This document shows positions 5,479 through 6,622 of a stretch of DNA of 6,622 nucleotides, piece by piece. The DNA is taken from positions 1-6,622 of the forward strand of contig DAOUEU010000071.1 of NCBI GenBank assembly GCA_034430255.1, given 5' to 3'. Origin of the DNA: DATKYK01 sp034430255 (GTDB lineage: Bacteria; Chloroflexota; Dehalococcoidia; E44-bin15). The first letter of the stretch is position 1, and the number at the start of each line of letters is the position of its first letter. The position numbers and the translations under genes were made by a program. Below the pieces are notes generated by a model. It saw nothing but the letters and a program-made list of their open reading frames with translations, made no database searches and was not told the DNA's origin.

Positions 5479-6622
5479 AAGAAACTTTTGATTGCTGCTC
5501 TGGCGCTGGCGGTGGTGGTGACAATGCTGGCTGTGCCAGCGGTGGCAGGTGCTGACCCCGGAGCCACCTTAAGCGTGACTGGAGATGCCAACGATGATGT
5601 TGATTACCCGGGCGAAGTCGATTCGCACTTCTCCACCGTCACTATTCCACACAACCCACCGGGGCAGATTACAGTAGCGGGGAAAGTTGAATTGGGAGGT
5701 TTTGAGGCTGCCCCTGCTAACACTGTCTGGTATGAACTTGGACTCGTTAGTGACGATGCCTACACGAATGTGGACAGGATACACAACAAGGGTGTCTACA
5801 TGATAGCTCTGTGGAATGGCACCGAATACCAAGTACATATGCAGAACGTGCCTGGGGTAAAGCCCGACGCCGTTGGTAACTACCTCGGAACTGGTGACTG
5901 CTACTTTAAGCTACCCAGCTCCACTTTTCTCTTTATGGTACACTACTATGGCCCTATTACTTCTACCGGTGGCCAGGTTGAACTCTGGGTAAGCGAAGGA
6001 GAAAATTGGGACAACATCCAAGGCCCGAAGCTCTATAAGTATGCTGAGACGGATGTAGAGGTCTTCTATGGTTTGACCCACGAACAAGCAGTTGCACTTG
6101 GTTATGCTGCCGACGATGACTTTACCGTTGGTAACGCCAGGATTGTATCGCAGTTATTTACCGGGGGCATGAGTGGTGCAACAGATGGACAAACATTTAA
6201 CGCCACCTACGATGAAATAAATAGTGGTGGAACCCTCTACACGCTATCGCCGAGAGAAGGGCCCACACCTACGCCCACACCCCCGCCCACACCCACACTG
6301 GCGGCCTATTTGGACATCGGCAACACAACAAGCGAAGATGGCCACAACCTGAAAGGGTGGGGTGACCAACAAGGTTCTATACCCCCGGGTGTAGGGGGCT
6401 ATGGAGGGGTCGATGACTGCCGCTGCACGGTGAATGCCTCGGAGTGTGGTGACCCTGACAAGTCGTGGGCGTCATTCGATATGAGTACCGGCGCGGGGAA
6501 GAAAGCAACAGAGCTGAGGCTGAGAGTGCTTGATGGACTAACTGACGACAGTTTCACGGTAGATGTGAACGGTAATCTCCTCGATCCCTATGCCGATCAA
6601 TACAATACTGAGACCTGGGTGA
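5476..6622 (+). CDS. Exported beta-rich protein with Pro-Thr linker, 3' end beyond window
   Basis: At least 382 residues, open to the window edge, so the C-terminus is missing. Residues 1-24 form a Sec signal peptide: MKK, a hydrophobic core, then AVA as the likely cleavage site after Ala24 (AGA at 24-26 is an alternative). There is no lipobox cysteine, so it should be secreted or held at the cell surface. Residues about 27-258 look beta-rich and carry one cysteine (142); I do not recognise the family. A hinge of Pro and Thr (263-274) follows, encoded by 12-base repeats. The second module, from about 276, has alternating Gly/Asp-rich turns and cysteines 315, 317 and 324. Its segment LDGLTDDSFTVDVNG (353-367) recalls beta-sandwich modules of exported proteins I remember from Dehalococcoidia-like genomes; this is from memory and unverified. 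A substrate-binding or adhesion role is inference only. No catalytic motif is visible. Confidence 0.85.
   Translation, partial: MKKLLIAALALAVVVTMLAVPAVAGADPGATLSVTGDANDDVDYPGEVDSHFSTVTIPHNPPGQITVAGKVELGGFEAAPANTVWYELGLVSDDAYTNVDRIHNKGVYMIALWNGTEYQVHMQNVPGVKPDAVGNYLGTGDCYFKLPSSTFLFMVHYYGPITSTGGQVELWVSEGENWDNIQGPKLYKYAETDVEVFYGLTHEQAVALGYAADDDFTVGNARIVSQLFTGGMSGATDGQTFNATYDEINSGGTLYTLSPREGPTPTPTPPPTPTLAAYLDIGNTTSEDGHNLKGWGDQQGSIPPGVGGYGGVDDCRCTVNASECGDPDKSWASFDMSTGAGKKATELRLRVLDGLTDDSFTVDVNGNLLDPYADQYNTETWV
6262..6298 (+). repeat. 12-base tandem repeat coding the Pro-Thr hinge
   Basis: CCCACAC recurs at 6262, 6274 and 6286, each followed by a variable five-base part, and codes PTPT/PTPP units. 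Such linkers give flexible spacing between extracellular modules and often vary in length between strains through slippage. Confidence 0.75.

Noticed and set aside
5361..5555. A 64-codon forward ORF starting with GTG and overlapping the exported-protein start in another frame
   Set aside because: The purine-rich stretch touches the GTG with no proper spacing. The product is very basic and then Gly/Cys-rich, as expected from a shifted reading of the signal-peptide codons. The overlapping frame has a clear signal peptide and ribosome-binding site.

Overview
The window looks like a bacterial chromosome fragment carrying a two-gene sensory operon followed by the 5' part of a gene for an exported protein. 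The best guess for the host is an uncultured Chloroflexota lineage related to Dehalococcoidia. This rests on the PAS-rich soluble kinase, on a PAS subtype with an 'EV-KTG-PF' segment that I remember as common there, and on a secreted protein with a Pro-Thr linker. No rRNA, tRNA or core marker gene is present, so the taxonomy is only inferred. Hand counts on a few 60-base blocks range from about 35% to 57% GC.

Layout. Bases 1-465 hold no gene that I can support. They contain three inverted repeats (3-20, 64-100, 106-123), a very good sigma-70-type promoter (208-236) and a terminator-like hairpin (342-361) inside the predicted leader. Bases 466-4248 encode a 1260-residue cytoplasmic histidine kinase with eight PAS domains in series, followed by a HisKA_3 dimerisation/phosphoacceptor segment and an HATPase_c domain. 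Bases 4245-4931 encode a NarL/FixJ-type response regulator that overlaps the kinase stop by four bases. Bases 4932-5475 are intergenic and unusually structured: a 10-bp perfect stem-loop, a two-copy tandem repeat, a possible promoter and stem-loop region ending in a terminator (a candidate small RNA), and a leader with competing hairpins. From 5476 to beyond the window end runs a gene for a signal-peptide-bearing, beta-rich protein with a Pro-Thr hinge.

How the parts work together. The kinase should sense intracellular signals through its PAS array, autophosphorylate on His1068 and pass the phosphate to Asp55 of the partner regulator, which would bind DNA through its C-terminal helix-turn-helix. 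The stimulus and target genes cannot be read from the sequence. The exported protein is on the same strand but separated by a terminator and about 540 bases, so it is probably a separate transcription unit; whether the regulator controls it is open.

I did not find a clearly new biological system. The points most worth a second look are the ungapped duplication of PAS1 as PAS6, the possible attenuator ahead of the kinase, and the structured 4970-5262 interval.
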